Source: Melastoma dodecandrum (taxonomy: Eukaryota; Streptophyta; Magnoliopsida; Myrtales; Melastomataceae). From it: 64,000 bases of DNA. Position numbers and translations under genes: made by a program. A model generated the notes under the pieces. The model saw only the letters and a program-made list of their open reading frames with translations. It made no database searches and was not told the DNA's origin. Positions 55,568-64,000 of the stretch are shown one piece after another. The stretch covers positions 1 through 64,000 of the forward strand of contig JARUPY010000268.1 of NCBI GenBank assembly GCA_029817715.1. The letters run 5' to 3'. How positions within the stretch are numbered: position 1 is the stretch's first letter; the number at the start of each line of letters is the position of its first letter.

Positions 55568-56055
55568 TACGGCCGTCCGGCGGGTGAGGCCGGACACCGT
55601 GTCAGAAAGCCCGCGCGGCGCCCGGGCGAGGCCCACCTCCGCATTGCGAAGCCACCCGTCGGAGACGGTAGGACAGGACCGGGGAGGGCGCCGGCTCTCC
55701 ACGGGGCAGGGAGCGTCGTGGACGCGGACCCTGCCCACCGTGGTCCGCCGGACAAGCGAGCCGAGCCGGCGCGGTCCGCCGGACAAGCGAGCCTCTCCAG
55801 CGCCTGGCCACCAGGAGCGGTGGCGGCGACCACCGTTAACGCGGCCTGAAGGTCGACGGCCTTAGGTCCCCGGCCCTGTACGGATGGTTAACGCAGCGGG
55901 CCGCCACTCCCGGCCCCGATCTCATGTTCCATAATATGGATTATGCGAATTCCAGAATTGCCGCCGGTCCTGGCCGCTGCGGCCCCGGACCCGGATGCGG
56001 GTCGCGCCGGCCGCGGGCGCGGTGATCGCGCCCGCTCGGCTCGCGCCGGACCGCC
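55568..56055. other. intergenic region with a duplicated palindrome
   Basis: About 490 bases with no supported gene. A 21-base sequence starting GGTCCGCCGGACAAGCGAGC occurs at 55742-55762 and again at 55773-55793; each copy has the 11-base palindrome GTCCGCCGGAC. A lower-GC stretch with TTCCATAATATGGATTATGCG at 55927-55947 contains the near-palindrome CCATAATATGG. Confidence 0.6.
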
Positions 56056-57555
56056 TCAGGGCTTGAGGACGGGATCGAGGCCCGGCAGGATCGGCGTGTT
56101 CTCGATGCGCACGCCCTGCAGGCGCTGCGGGTCGAGGCCGAGGCTCTGGAGGATGGTCGGCGCGATCTGCGTGGTCTTGACCGGATCGGCGATCGTGGCA
56201 GGCGCGAGCGCCGGGTTCGACACCAGCAGCGCCACGCTGCGGTCGTCCTCGGAGAAGCCGCCGTGCTCGGCCAGTTTGGTGCCGTGGGTATAGATGAGCC
56301 CATGCACCGTCACGGCGATGAAGTCGGGCGTGCGGTTGTCGGTGAAGGGATCCTGGAAGAGCTTGCTCAACTGCTCGCGGGTGAGCAGCTTGGCGATGCC
56401 GAGCGGCCCGGCGTTGGTTTCCAGGAAGGCACGGGCCTGCTGGTAGCTCTGCTTCTGGAGCGCGGGATCGAGCCAGACGAGGCCCACGTCGTCGGTGATC
56501 GAGGCCGAATAGCCCGGGATCTTGGCATAGGGCGCGTCGTCGACGGCCGAACGGGCATTCCGGTCGATCGGCGACTGGCCGTGCTTTGCCGAGACGATGA
56601 CCAGCGTCGAACGCAGGAGCCCGCGGGCTTGGAGCGCCCGGCGGATCTGCCCGAGCGCGCCGTCCACATAGGCCAGATTGGCGGCGAGGCCCGTGTTGGG
56701 CTGCCGGCCCGCCGGATCGAGATAGCCGCCGACGAGGCCGGCATCGAGCGGGTCCTTAGCATTACCCTTGGCGAGCTTCTGGCCGACGCTGACGGACTGG
56801 AAGTCAAGGCCCATGATCCAGGGCGTCCCGACCCGGTTCCGGCCGGTGCTGTCGAGCCCTTCGATCTCGTTCAGGACGGCCTGGACCTTGGCCTGGTCGT
56901 TGCGCTGGATGCTGTGGAAACCCGTGGTGGTGTCGGCGCCCGTCACGGCATCGGTGGAGTCGACCTCGGGGGTGAAGAGGTCCATGACGCCCCGCCCGGA
57001 CGGTCCGTTGACGATGTCGTAGGCCGGGTGCTTGTCGGCCCAGGCGGTGCGCCCGCCCGCCTGGCGGATCACTTCGAACACCGTGTTGGTCTTGACGAAC
57101 TGGTGCGGGAAGACCGGCTTGCAGTCCCTGCCCTCCAGCCGCAGCGGCAGTTTCGCGGGGTCGATCTGGCTCAGCGGCTGTCCCAGGGTCCCGCCGGCCG
57201 CCAGGGCCGTGGAGTCCCGGTCGATGCTCTCGAAGGAAACGTCGTAGAAGACGCCGTGGGTTCTGGACGTGCCGCCCGTCACCTGGGCGAGCAGGCCCGG
57301 GAAGGAATCGGAGGGCTGCGACGTGAGGGCGCGCGGATAGAGGACGCCGCCGCGGGCGAGGGCCGCGAGGCTCGAGTCGCTGTGGGTGGCGATGTAGTTG
57401 GTCAGGTCGACCGCGTGGAGCCCGTCGACGCTGACGAGGAGCACGTGTTTGACGGGTCCGGACGGATCCGCGGCGGCCGGCGCGCTGCCGAGGGCCAGTG
57501 CGGTGAGGGCCAGGACGGCGCGGCTCGTGCGGGGCGACGGGTAGGTGCGGAGCAT
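56056..57555 (-). CDS. type I phosphodiesterase / nucleotide pyrophosphatase family protein
   Basis: A 499-residue exported alkaline-phosphatase-superfamily enzyme. The signal peptide MLRTYPSPRTSRAVLALTAL ends near APAAA (start at 57555; an ATG 66 bases earlier is less likely). Metal ligands are in HVLLVSVDGLHAVDL (first Asp), the nucleophile Thr or Ser is in TSQPSDSFPGLLAQVTGG, then HPAYDIVNG, LVIVSAKHGQSPID (Lys-His) and HGTKLAEHGGFSEDDRSV (His pair). It probably hydrolyses phosphodiesters or nucleotides in the periplasm. It is monocistronic. Confidence 0.85.
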   Translation of the reverse strand: MLRTYPSPRTSRAVLALTALALGSAPAAADPSGPVKHVLLVSVDGLHAVDLTNYIATHSDSSLAALARGGVLYPRALTSQPSDSFPGLLAQVTGGTSRTHGVFYDVSFESIDRDSTALAAGGTLGQPLSQIDPAKLPLRLEGRDCKPVFPHQFVKTNTVFEVIRQAGGRTAWADKHPAYDIVNGPSGRGVMDLFTPEVDSTDAVTGADTTTGFHSIQRNDQAKVQAVLNEIEGLDSTGRNRVGTPWIMGLDFQSVSVGQKLAKGNAKDPLDAGLVGGYLDPAGRQPNTGLAANLAYVDGALGQIRRALQARGLLRSTLVIVSAKHGQSPIDRNARSAVDDAPYAKIPGYSASITDDVGLVWLDPALQKQSYQQARAFLETNAGPLGIAKLLTREQLSKLFQDPFTDNRTPDFIAVTVHGLIYTHGTKLAEHGGFSEDDRSVALLVSNPALAPATIADPVKTTQIAPTILQSLGLDPQRLQGVRIENTPILPGLDPVLKP

Positions 57556-57621
57556 GGTTCGGGGAACCTCAGGGACGGTCAAGGGTGCCGCATGCGCTAG
57601 CACGGCCAAATTGCAACTCAA

Positions 57622-58043
57622 TGACGAACCTCTAAGGACCGGGTCCCGCGCCGCGCCCCCCGGCCGCGGCCTTCCCGCCGCGGGTGCAAAAAGCCTCGCC
57701 GCTGCCCCTTAATTGCGGTGGCGAAGGGCGGGAAAATGCGTTAGCGTCCTGTCAAGATGTGGGCTCTGGTGGTCCCCCTCCCACGTCGTCATGGCTCCCG
57801 AAGGGGAACGGAGCGCCGCCGGCTCATGCGTCGCCGGCGGCGCTGAAGGTGAATGGCGCATGCCAAGGCGGTTTGCTTTGGCCGGGTTTCGTGAAGACAA
57901 CGCCCTGCCACGGTTGTACGCTGAGGGCTCGCGATCAGGATCGTCGCGAGTGTGAGAGACGTGATGGATCACGCGGCGACGTCGGGTCGCCGTTCCGGTC
58001 ACGGTGCGGGCGGTTAGGTTGAAGGCAAAGACGAGCTGGCGAC
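57622..58043. other. long leader region upstream of the cold-shock gene with a 12-bp hairpin
   Basis: No convincing gene in 420 bases. AGCGCCGCCGGC (57812-57823) pairs perfectly with GCCGGCGGCGCT (57833-57844) around a 9-base loop. Cold-shock genes often have long structured 5' leaders, so this may be part of the leader, or the terminator of an unannotated short RNA. Confidence 0.5.
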
Positions 58044-58709
58044 ATGAGCAAAGGTAGAGATTTCCGGGGACCGAGGAAGCGGGGCTTCGACGACGACATG
58101 CCGTCATCCCCTTACGAGTCCCGCCCGTCCCGGCCGGCTTCGCGCCCGTTCGGCGGTGGCGGCCCGAGCGGCTTCGGCGGCGGTGACATGATGGCGGCTC
58201 CCCCGGCCGGTCCCACCGTCGATGCGGTCGTCAAGTGGTTCAAGGCCGACAAGGGCTTCGGCTTCGTCGAACTGTCGAATGGCCAGGGCGATGCCTTCCT
58301 CCATATCGGCGCCATCCAGTCCGCCGGCTACGAGACCGTTCCCCCGGGCGCCAAGCTCAAGGTGCTGGTCGGCAACGGCGCCAAGGGCGCCCAGGTCACC
58401 CGGGTGATCGAGGTCGACACGACGGGCGCGGTCGAGCGCGCGCCCCAGCGGTCCTACGACAGCCCCCGTCCGCCGCGCCGCGCGCCCGACCCGTCCACGG
58501 CCGTCCAGGTCTCCGGCAAGGTCAAGTGGTTCGACGACACCAAGGGCTTCGGCTTCGTGTCGAGCAACGATGGCGGCAAGGACATCTTCGTCCACATCTC
58601 CATCCTGGGCCCGGCGGGTCTGTCGCATCTCGCCGAGGGGCAGCCCGTGTCGATGCGCGTCGTCGACACGCCGAAGGGCCGCGAAGCCCTGTCGATCTCG
58701 GCCGACTGA
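58044..58709 (+). CDS. cold-shock protein with two CSD domains
   Basis: A 221-residue nucleic-acid-binding protein. A Gly/Pro/Arg-rich N-terminus (RDFRGPRKRGFDDD ... FGGGGPSGFGGG) precedes the first cold-shock domain (about 60-130: VVKWFKADKGFGFVELSNGQGDAFLHI). A linker rich in Arg and Pro leads to the second domain (about 150-221: GKVKWFDDTKGFGFVSSNDGGKDIFVHI). Both retain the RNP1 (K-GFGFV) and RNP2 (VH/LHI) motifs. Double-CSD proteins of this kind occur in alphaproteobacteria and probably act as RNA chaperones. Confidence 0.93.
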   Translation: MSKGRDFRGPRKRGFDDDMPSSPYESRPSRPASRPFGGGGPSGFGGGDMMAAPPAGPTVDAVVKWFKADKGFGFVELSNGQGDAFLHIGAIQSAGYETVPPGAKLKVLVGNGAKGAQVTRVIEVDTTGAVERAPQRSYDSPRPPRRAPDPSTAVQVSGKVKWFDDTKGFGFVSSNDGGKDIFVHISILGPAGLSHLAEGQPVSMRVVDTPKGREALSISAD

Positions 58710-58758
58710 CCGTCGCGGCGCGCCGCTACCGGCGCGCCCTTCATCCGGTTCCGACCAG

Positions 58759-58787
58759 TGCCCGTGGACCCGCTCCACGGGCATTTT
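58759..58787 (+). terminator. terminator after the cold-shock gene
   Basis: The perfect 10-bp stem TGCCCGTGGA / TCCACGGGCA with loop CCCGC is followed by TTTTCG. It is a clear rho-independent terminator 50 bases after the stop. An upstream repeat of GGCGCGCC (58717 and 58731) could form a second hairpin. Confidence 0.8.
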
Positions 58788-58811
58788 CGCGTCCCGCAGA
58801 GGCTCTGCAGC

Positions 58812-59663
58812 ATGACCCCGTCCCGCGACATCGCCCGCCTGATCGAGATCATGGCGGCGCTCCGCCATCCCGAGACCGGCTGCTCGTGGGACCTCGCGCA
58901 GAGCTTCGCCAGCGTGGCGCCCTACGCGATCGAGGAGGCCTATGAGGTGGCCGACGCCATCCAGCGGGGCGACCTGAAGGACCTGCCGGACGAACTCGGC
59001 GACCTGCTGTTCCAGGTGGTGTTCCAGGCCCGGATCGCCGAGGAGGAGGGCAGTTTCGACTTCGGCGGCGTTGTCGAGGCCATCACGGCCAAGCTGGTGC
59101 GCCGGCATCCCCACATTTTCGGCGACCGGACGGACCTCACGCCCGAGGAGGGCAAGGCGGCCTGGGGGCGGATCAAGGCGGAGGAGAAGGAAGAGCGGGC
59201 GCTGCGCGACCGGGCCGCGCGCCGGCGGCGCGGCGTGGCCGGGGAGGCGGCCCCGGCGCTGCTCGGCCGCGTCGGGACGGGCCTCGCTCCCCTGCCCCGC
59301 GCCGTCAAGCTGCAGCGCGCGGCGGCGAGCGTGGGCTTCGACTGGAACGACCCGCGCGCCGTCCTGGCCAAGATCCGCGAGGAGGCGGACGAGATCGAGG
59401 CCGTGCTGGACGGTGCGGCCGCCGACGCGGCCGCCATGACGGACGAGATCGGCGACCTCCTCTTCGCCGTCGCCAATCTGGCCCGCCACGCCGGTGTGGA
59501 CCCCGAACAGGCGCTGAAGGGCGCGAACGGCAAGTTCGAGCGCCGGTTCGGCTTCATCGAATCGGAGCTCGTGGCCCGGGGGTCCAGCCTGGCCGCAGCG
59601 GATCTCGACACGATGGAAGCACTCTGGGGCGAGGCCAAGGCCCGGGAGCGTAGCGGGTCCTGA
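58812..59663 (+). CDS. mazG: nucleoside triphosphate pyrophosphohydrolase MazG
   Basis: A 283-residue housecleaning enzyme that hydrolyses NTPs to NMP and pyrophosphate. Two MazG domains are seen: the N-terminal one with LRHPETGCSWDLAQSFASVAPYAIEEAYEVADAI, and DELGDLLFQVVFQARIAEEEG with the Mg-binding EExxD pattern; the second has IREEADEIEAVL and DEIGDLLFAVANLARHAGV. It is located beyond the cold-shock gene and convergent to hflX, a neighbourhood usual for this order. Confidence 0.94.
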   Translation: MTPSRDIARLIEIMAALRHPETGCSWDLAQSFASVAPYAIEEAYEVADAIQRGDLKDLPDELGDLLFQVVFQARIAEEEGSFDFGGVVEAITAKLVRRHPHIFGDRTDLTPEEGKAAWGRIKAEEKEERALRDRAARRRRGVAGEAAPALLGRVGTGLAPLPRAVKLQRAAASVGFDWNDPRAVLAKIREEADEIEAVLDGAAADAAAMTDEIGDLLFAVANLARHAGVDPEQALKGANGKFERRFGFIESELVARGSSLAAADLDTMEALWGEAKARERSGS

Positions 59664-59702
59664 CGGGGACATGGGGCAGGGCGCGGGAGGCGGGCCGTCC
59701 CG

Positions 59703-61091
59703 TCAGCCTCCGGACGCGCCCTGCCCCGCCGGCGTGACGCGCGCCGCGGAGGGAAAGCGGTTCTGCACCCGCTCCATGCGCTCCGGCGCGACCCGCACCG
59801 TGAGGTGGATCGTGCCGTCCGCGTCGTCCCGGCGGGACAGGATCTCGGTCGTCTCGTAGAGCCAGTTGAGGCCCCGGCCGTCGCTCGGGTCGAGGTCGAG
59901 GTCGAGCGACGTCGCGTGGGTGGCGAGACGCTGCTCGATCGTCTCCAGCAGCGTATCCACCCCCTGCCCGGTCAGGGCCGAGACCACGGCCGGCCGCTCC
60001 TCCGCCCGCTTGTGCGCGGCGGCATCGAGCGTCGCGGCGAGGCGGTCGGCATCCAGGAGATCGGCCTTGTTCCACACCTCGATCACGCGCTCGCGGTCTT
60101 CCGCATTGATGCCGAGCTCGCGCAGGATCGCCAGCACGTCGGCGCTCTGCGCCTGCGCGTCCTCGTGCGCCACGTCGCGGACGTGGAGGATCACGTCGGC
60201 CGAGACGACCTCCTCGAGCGTCGCCCGGAAGGCCGAGACCAGCATGGTGGGCAGGTCCGAGATGAAGCCGACCGTATCGGACAGGATGACCTTGCCACGA
60301 TGCGGCAGCTTGAGGACCCTGAGCGTCGGATCCAGGGTCGCGAAGACCATGTCGTCCGCCAGCACGGCCGAGCGGGTCAGGCGGTTGAACAGCGTCGATT
60401 TGCCGGCATTGGTGTATCCCACCAGTGCCACGGTCGGGAAGGGCACCTCCACCCGCGTCTTGCGGTTGGTGGCGCGCGTCTGCTTGACGTGGTCGAGGTC
60501 GCGCTCGATCCGCGCCATGCGCTCGTCGATCAGCCGGCGGTCGGTCTCGATCTGGGTCTCGCCGGGGCCGCCGAGGAAGCCGAAGCCGCCGCGCTGGCGC
60601 TCGAGATGGGTCCAGGAGCGGACCAGGCGGCTGCGCTGGTATTCGAGATGGGCGAGTTCGACCTGGAGCGTGCCCTCCTTGGTGCGGGCGCGCCGGCCGA
60701 AGATCTCGAGGATCAGGCCCGTGCGATCGATCACCTTGGTGCCGAAGACCTTCTCGAGGTTGCGCTGCTGCACGGGCGACAGGGCGCAATCCATGACCAC
60801 GAGGCCGATGTCGAGCTCGCGGCAGGTCTCGGCCAGTTCCTCGACCTTGCCCTTGCCGAGATAGGTGGCGGGCCGGACGGTGGCGAGATTGACCACGACG
60901 CCCCGGCGCACGTCGAGGTCGATGGCGTCGCCGAGTGCCACCGCCTCGGCGATGCGGGCCTCGGCGGAGCGCGACTCGCGGGACGCGGCGCCCCGGCCCG
61001 TCAGATAGGGCCCGACCACGAGGGTGGGGGTGGTCTCGGCTGCTGTCTTTTCGACGACGTCCGTGCCGTCGTCCTGCGTCTTGGCGGTCAA
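59703..61091 (-). CDS. hflX: GTPase HflX
   Basis: A ribosome-associated GTPase of 462 residues that splits stalled ribosomes. The N-terminal HflX domain has [19 protein letters not shown], then [28 protein letters not shown] and [19 protein letters not shown]. The glycine-rich linker is [21 protein letters not shown]. The G domain has G1 [10 protein letters not shown]2/G3 in FATLDPTLR and SDTVGFI, and G4 NKAD. It lies just downstream of hfq on the same strand. Confidence 0.96.
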   Translation of the reverse strand: MTAKTQDDGTDVVEKTAAETTPTLVVGPYLTGRGAASRESRSAEARIAEAVALGDAIDLDVRRGVVVNLATVRPATYLGKGKVEELAETCRELDIGLVVMDCALSPVQQRNLEKVFGTKVIDRTGLILEIFGRRARTKEGTLQVELAHLEYQRSRLVRSWTHLERQRGGFGFLGGPGETQIETDRRLIDERMARIERDLDHVKQTRATNRKTRVEVPFPTVALVGYTNAGKSTLFNRLTRSAVLADDMVFATLDPTLRVLKLPHRGKVILSDTVGFISDLPTMLVSAFRATLEEVVSADVILHVRDVAHEDAQAQSADVLAILRELGINAEDRERVIEVWNKADLLDADRLAATLDAAAHKRAEERPAVVSALTGQGVDTLLETIEQRLATHATSLDLDLDPSDGRGLNWLYETTEILSRRDDADGTIHLTVRVAPERMERVQNRFPSAARVTPAGQGASGG

Positions 61092-61134
61092 TCGTATGTC
61101 CCGGTCGATCGTGCTCTGCCGCGCGCGACGGGCC

Positions 61135-61413
61135 TCACCGCGGACGTTCGGCGGAGGCGGGCGCCGCGGCGGGCGCGTCCTCGGGCGATTCGAACATCTG
61201 GATGGGCTGCCCCGGCATCACCGTGGATATGGCGTGCTTGTAGACGAGTTGCGAGTGGCCGTCGCGCCGGAGCAGGACGCAAAAATTGTCGAACCACGTC
61301 ACCACGCCCTGCAACTTGACCCCGTTGACCAGGAAGATGGTGAGGGGGACCTTGTTCTTGCGCACGTAGTTGAGGAACGTGTCCTGCAGGTTTTGTGTTC
61401 TTTCAGCCGCCAT
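61135..61413 (-). CDS. hfq: RNA chaperone Hfq
   Basis: A 92-residue Sm-like hexameric RNA-binding protein that helps small RNAs pair with mRNAs. The core [59 protein letters not shown] is typical, with Sm1 and Sm2 motifs (YKHA instead of the enteric YKHAIS form). The tail is short and Ala/Pro-rich. The upstream continuation of the frame (to 61629) is arginine-rich and noncoding in character, so the ATG at 61413 is the start. The Hfq-HflX order is conserved. Confidence 0.97.
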   Translation of the reverse strand: MAAERTQNLQDTFLNYVRKNKVPLTIFLVNGVKLQGVVTWFDNFCVLLRRDGHSQLVYKHAISTVMPGQPIQMFESPEDAPAAAPASAERPR

Positions 61414-61717
61414 GGTCCTGTCCACTGCTCGTCGCCGCCTGTTCGCGGTCTCGATGCGGCGGCCCGGTCCCGCGGGCCGGCACCGACCTCGGCCCACGAT
61501 CAGGCGTCGTCCGGAGCGTCTCCACGGTGCGGCTTCGCCTGCCCGCCGCCGCCCGCCGGCCGGGCGGAAGGCGCCTGCCGGGAGACCAAACGCGACGACG
61601 CCGTCCCGCTTCAGCCGGACCGCCTGCATCCTGCCGCATTAGAGGCAGGATCGCGCAGGAGTCGCAAGACAAACTTCGGCCTGCGGGCTTTGCCGCCGGC
61701 CCGGAAGGCGTTTCGCG
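61414..61717. other. hfq upstream region
   Basis: About 300 bases between the ntrX stop and the hfq start, all on the minus-strand operon. No small gene is supported. It should contain the hfq promoter and leader; I cannot point to a specific site. Confidence 0.4.
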
Positions 61718-63085
61718 TCAATCGATCGCGAGGGACTTGAGCTTGCGGTGCAGGGCCGAGCGCTCCATGCCGATGAATTCGGCGGTGCGCGAGATGTTGC
61801 CGCCGAATCGGCTGATCTGGGCCACGAGATATTCGCGCTCGAACACTTCGCGCGCCTCGCGCAGCGGCAGGCTCATCAGCTTCTCGCCCCCTGCCCCGTT
61901 CGGCGTCGCCGGCACCAGCGTGCCGATCTCGGAGGGGAGCATGTCGGCCGTGATCTCCGCCTCGGGATCGCCGGCGGCGAGAATCATGACGCGCTCGACG
62001 TTGTTGCGCAGCTGACGGATGTTGCCCGGCCAGTCGTGGGACTGCAGCACCGCCATGGCGTCGGCGCCGATCTTGCGCCTCGGCAGGCCCGTGTTGGCCG
62101 AGACCTGCTCCATGAAGAAGGCCACGAGCTCGGGGATGTCGTCGCGCCTCTCGGACAGGGCGGGCACCCGAACGGGCACGACCGCGAGGCGGTGGAACAG
62201 GTCCTCCCGGAAGCCGCCCTGGGCGATGAGGCCGGGCAGGTCCCGCGCCGTGGAGGAGATGATGCGGACGTCGACATGCACCCGGGCGGTGCCGCCGACG
62301 CGCTGGAAATTCTGGTCGACGAGGACGCGCAGGATCCGGCTCTGGGTCTCGCGCGGCATATCGGCCACCTCGGCGATGAAGAGCGTGCCGCCATGCGCCT
62401 CCTCGAGGGCCCCCACCTTGCGGCCGCGCCCGTCCGCGCCTTCGACGCCGAAGAGTTCGGTTTCCATGGCCTCGGGCAGCATGGTGGCGGCGTTGATCAC
62501 GACGAAGCGCGAGGCCGACCGGCTGGAGCCCGCGTGGATCATGCGCGCGGTGAGCTCCTTGCCGGTGCCCGGCGCCCCCGCGATGAGGACGCGGGAATTG
62601 GCGGGGCCCACCTTGTCGATGACCTGGCGGAGTTGGTTCGCGCTGGTCGAGCGGCCCACCACGCGGTCGGCCGTCAGCGACCGCGTCTTGAGCTCGACGT
62701 TCTCCCGCTTGAGGCGGGAGGTTTCGAGCGCGCGCTCGGCCACCAGCACGAGGCGGTCGGCCTTGAAGGGCTTCTCGATGAAGTCGTAGGCGCCGAGCCG
62801 GATCGCCGAGACGGCGGTCTCGATGTTGCCGTGGCCCGAGATCATCACGACGGGCAGGGTCGGATGCTGCTCCTTGATGATCTCGAGCAGCTGCAGGCCG
62901 TCGAGCCGCGAGCCCTGCAGCCAGATGTCGAGGAACATGAGGTGCGGCCGGCGGGCCGCCAGCAGCGCCAGGGCCTCGTCGGCGTCCTTGGCGGTCCTGG
63001 TGCCGTGCCCCTCGTCCGACAGGATGCCCGACACGAGTTCGCGGATGTCGCTTTCGTCGTCGACGATCAGGATATCGGTGGCCAT
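61718..63085 (-). CDS. ntrX: nitrogen-related response regulator NtrX
   Basis: A 455-residue NtrC-family regulator paired with the NtrY kinase, acting in nitrogen and redox responses. The receiver domain has acidic residues 9-10, phosphoacceptor D53 and K105. The AAA+ domain has Walker A GAPGTGKE (170-177). The loop that carries GAFTGA in sigma54 activators is different (ELFGVEGADGRGRKVGALEEA, about 210-230). The Walker B-like stretch reads GGTLFIAEVADMP, with Ala at 238 where Asp is usual. A Fis-type helix-turn-helix ends the protein (ISRFGGNISRTAEFIGMERS). The changes suggest it does not work as a standard sigma54 activator. Confidence 0.93.
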   Translation of the reverse strand: MATDILIVDDESDIRELVSGILSDEGHGTRTAKDADEALALLAARRPHLMFLDIWLQGSRLDGLQLLEIIKEQHPTLPVVMISGHGNIETAVSAIRLGAYDFIEKPFKADRLVLVAERALETSRLKRENVELKTRSLTADRVVGRSTSANQLRQVIDKVGPANSRVLIAGAPGTGKELTARMIHAGSSRSASRFVVINAATMLPEAMETELFGVEGADGRGRKVGALEEAHGGTLFIAEVADMPRETQSRILRVLVDQNFQRVGGTARVHVDVRIISSTARDLPGLIAQGGFREDLFHRLAVVPVRVPALSERRDDIPELVAFFMEQVSANTGLPRRKIGADAMAVLQSHDWPGNIRQLRNNVERVMILAAGDPEAEITADMLPSEIGTLVPATPNGAGGEKLMSLPLREAREVFEREYLVAQISRFGGNISRTAEFIGMERSALHRKLKSLAID

Positions 63086-63094
63086 GGGGCGGTC

Positions 63095-64000
63095 TCAGGC
63101 TTTCTCGCTGACCGCGCCCGGCGCGGGAGCGCCTTGGGGCCGGGCCGGCGTGTCGATGGGAAAATGCAGGCGCACATGCGCGCCGCGCTGGCCCGGGGCA
63201 TCGAGCAGGTCGATCCCCCCGCCGTGGTCTTCGAGGATCTTGGCGACGATCGCGAGGCCGAGGCCGGTGCCTTCGGCCCGCGTCGTCATGTAGGGCTCGA
63301 GCAGACGTTGGCGGTTCTCGGCCGGGAACCCCTTGCCGTTGTCGATCACGTCGATCACCGCCTGTCCCGTCCGCCGCCGCGTGCAGATTGACGGAGACAC
63401 GCCCCTGCTCCCGGGCCTCGGGCGGCAGCGTGGCGAGGTGGGCGGCGACGCCCTCGGTGGCGTTCTTCACGATGTTGGTCAGCGCCTGGGACAGGAGGCG
63501 CCGGTCGAAGCGCGCGATCATGGGGGTCGCGGGGATCTCCTCCTCCAGCACCACCTCGGGATGGCCGACCCGCATCAGAAAGGCGACCTGCCCCACGCAT
63601 TTGGCGAGGTCGTCCTCGGCCAGCATGGCCTTGGGCATCCGGGCGAAGGACGAGAACTCGTCCACCATCCGCTTCATGTCGTCGACCTGGCGGATGATCG
63701 TGTCGGTGCACTGGTCGAAGACGTCGCGCCCCTCGGTGATCACCTTGCTGTAGCGGCGCTTCAGCCGCTCGGCGGAGAGCTGGATCGGGGTCAGCGGGTT
63801 CTTGATCTCGTGGGCGATGCGCCGCGCCACGTCGGCCCAGGCCGAGGTGCGCTGGGCCGTCACGAGATCGGTGATGTCGTCGAGCGTCACGACGAAGTTA
63901 CGCTCGGCCTTGGCACTCAGTTCGCTCGTCACGCGAACATTGTAGGTCCGCTCGCGGTTCGCGCGGATCAGCGTCACCTGACCCTGCTGGAGCCGCTGCC
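63095..64000 (-). CDS. ntrY: sensor histidine kinase NtrY, 3' part (one frameshift)
   Basis: The C-terminal 300 residues are present; the 5' half lies beyond the window. A PAS-like end (VVTLDDITDLVTAQRTSAWADVARRIAHEIKNPLTPIQLSAERLKRRY) holds the phosphoacceptor His in HEIKNPLTP. LSQALTNIVKNATEGV is the N box; INDEED after it the frame slips at about 63380 before VIDVIDNGKGFPAENRQRLLEPYMTT (G1) and GTGLGLAIVAKILEDHGG (G2). Removing a single base restores the frame. It ends nine bases before ntrX. It phosphorylates NtrX in response to nitrogen or redox signals. Confidence 0.93.

Noticed and set aside
61414..61629. N-terminal extension of Hfq by about 70 residues
   Set aside because: The extension is Arg/Gly-rich noncoding-type sequence; the Hfq start at 61413 gives the normal N-terminus.

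Overview
The window is very GC-rich (about 70% or more by eye) and carries a gene content typical of an alphaproteobacterium of the order Hyphomicrobiales (Rhizobiales). The ntrY-ntrX-hfq-hflX order, the ppiD-trpE pair, tpiA-secG-pyrG-kdsA, and the dacA-tmk-holB-metG-tatD string all point there. I cannot name a genus from sequence alone.

Layout. 0-2.7 kb: two unknown genes, a broken methionine sulfoxide reductase (msrA) and a frameshifted 2-keto-3-deoxygluconokinase, all on the minus strand. 2.8-5.6 kb: preT-preA (dihydropyrimidine dehydrogenase) behind a perfect RutR-type palindrome. 5.6-12 kb: an acetyltransferase, cysS, a small unknown gene and a roughly 3.6-kb DUF4132 (MolR/YehI-like) gene shattered by frameshifts. 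11.9-18.8 kb: a tightly overlapping minus-strand operon (amidohydrolase, dihydropyrimidinase, ABC ATPase, two permeases, binding protein) with a divergent TetR/RutR-like regulator. Together with preTA it supplies the whole reductive pyrimidine pathway plus an uptake system. 18.9-24.7 kb: a molybdopterin-binding Mop protein, small secreted proteins, an SDR, two cyclophilins, queA and tgt. 24.7-30 kb (minus): trpE, ppiD and a receiver-adenylate cyclase hybrid. 30-36 kb: tpiA, secG, pyrG, a glyoxalase-fold protein, kdsA and an acyltransferase. 36-39 kb (minus): queF, a BadF-type sugar kinase, an aldo/keto reductase with an amber stop, and a PsiF-repeat protein.

39.8-47.4 kb is an accessory region. 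It has a beta-barrel plus collagen-like surface protein, a LOV-PAS-HWE photoreceptor kinase, 5'-truncated remnants of an ACR3 arsenite pump and of OpgC joined head to head, an AT-rich gene whose product resembles a eukaryotic RGS domain, and a decayed tyrosine integrase abutting tRNA-Ser(TGA). A 25-bp near-identical direct repeat occurs at 39.8 and 45.5 kb. 47.7-55.6 kb is core: rlpA, dacA, tmk, holB, metG, tatD, an MBL hydrolase and a GNAT, mostly with 4-base or 1-base overlaps. 56-64 kb: a type I phosphodiesterase, a double cold-shock protein, mazG, hflX, hfq, ntrX and the 3' part of ntrY.

A general warning: single-base frameshifts, mostly extra bases in G/C runs, interrupt many genes, including the conserved cysS, trpE and ntrY. 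They are densest in the first 12 kb. This pattern fits consensus errors at least as well as gene decay, so several 'pseudogenes' here may be intact in the organism. The most novel-looking item is the RGS-like gene at 44.6-45.2 kb.
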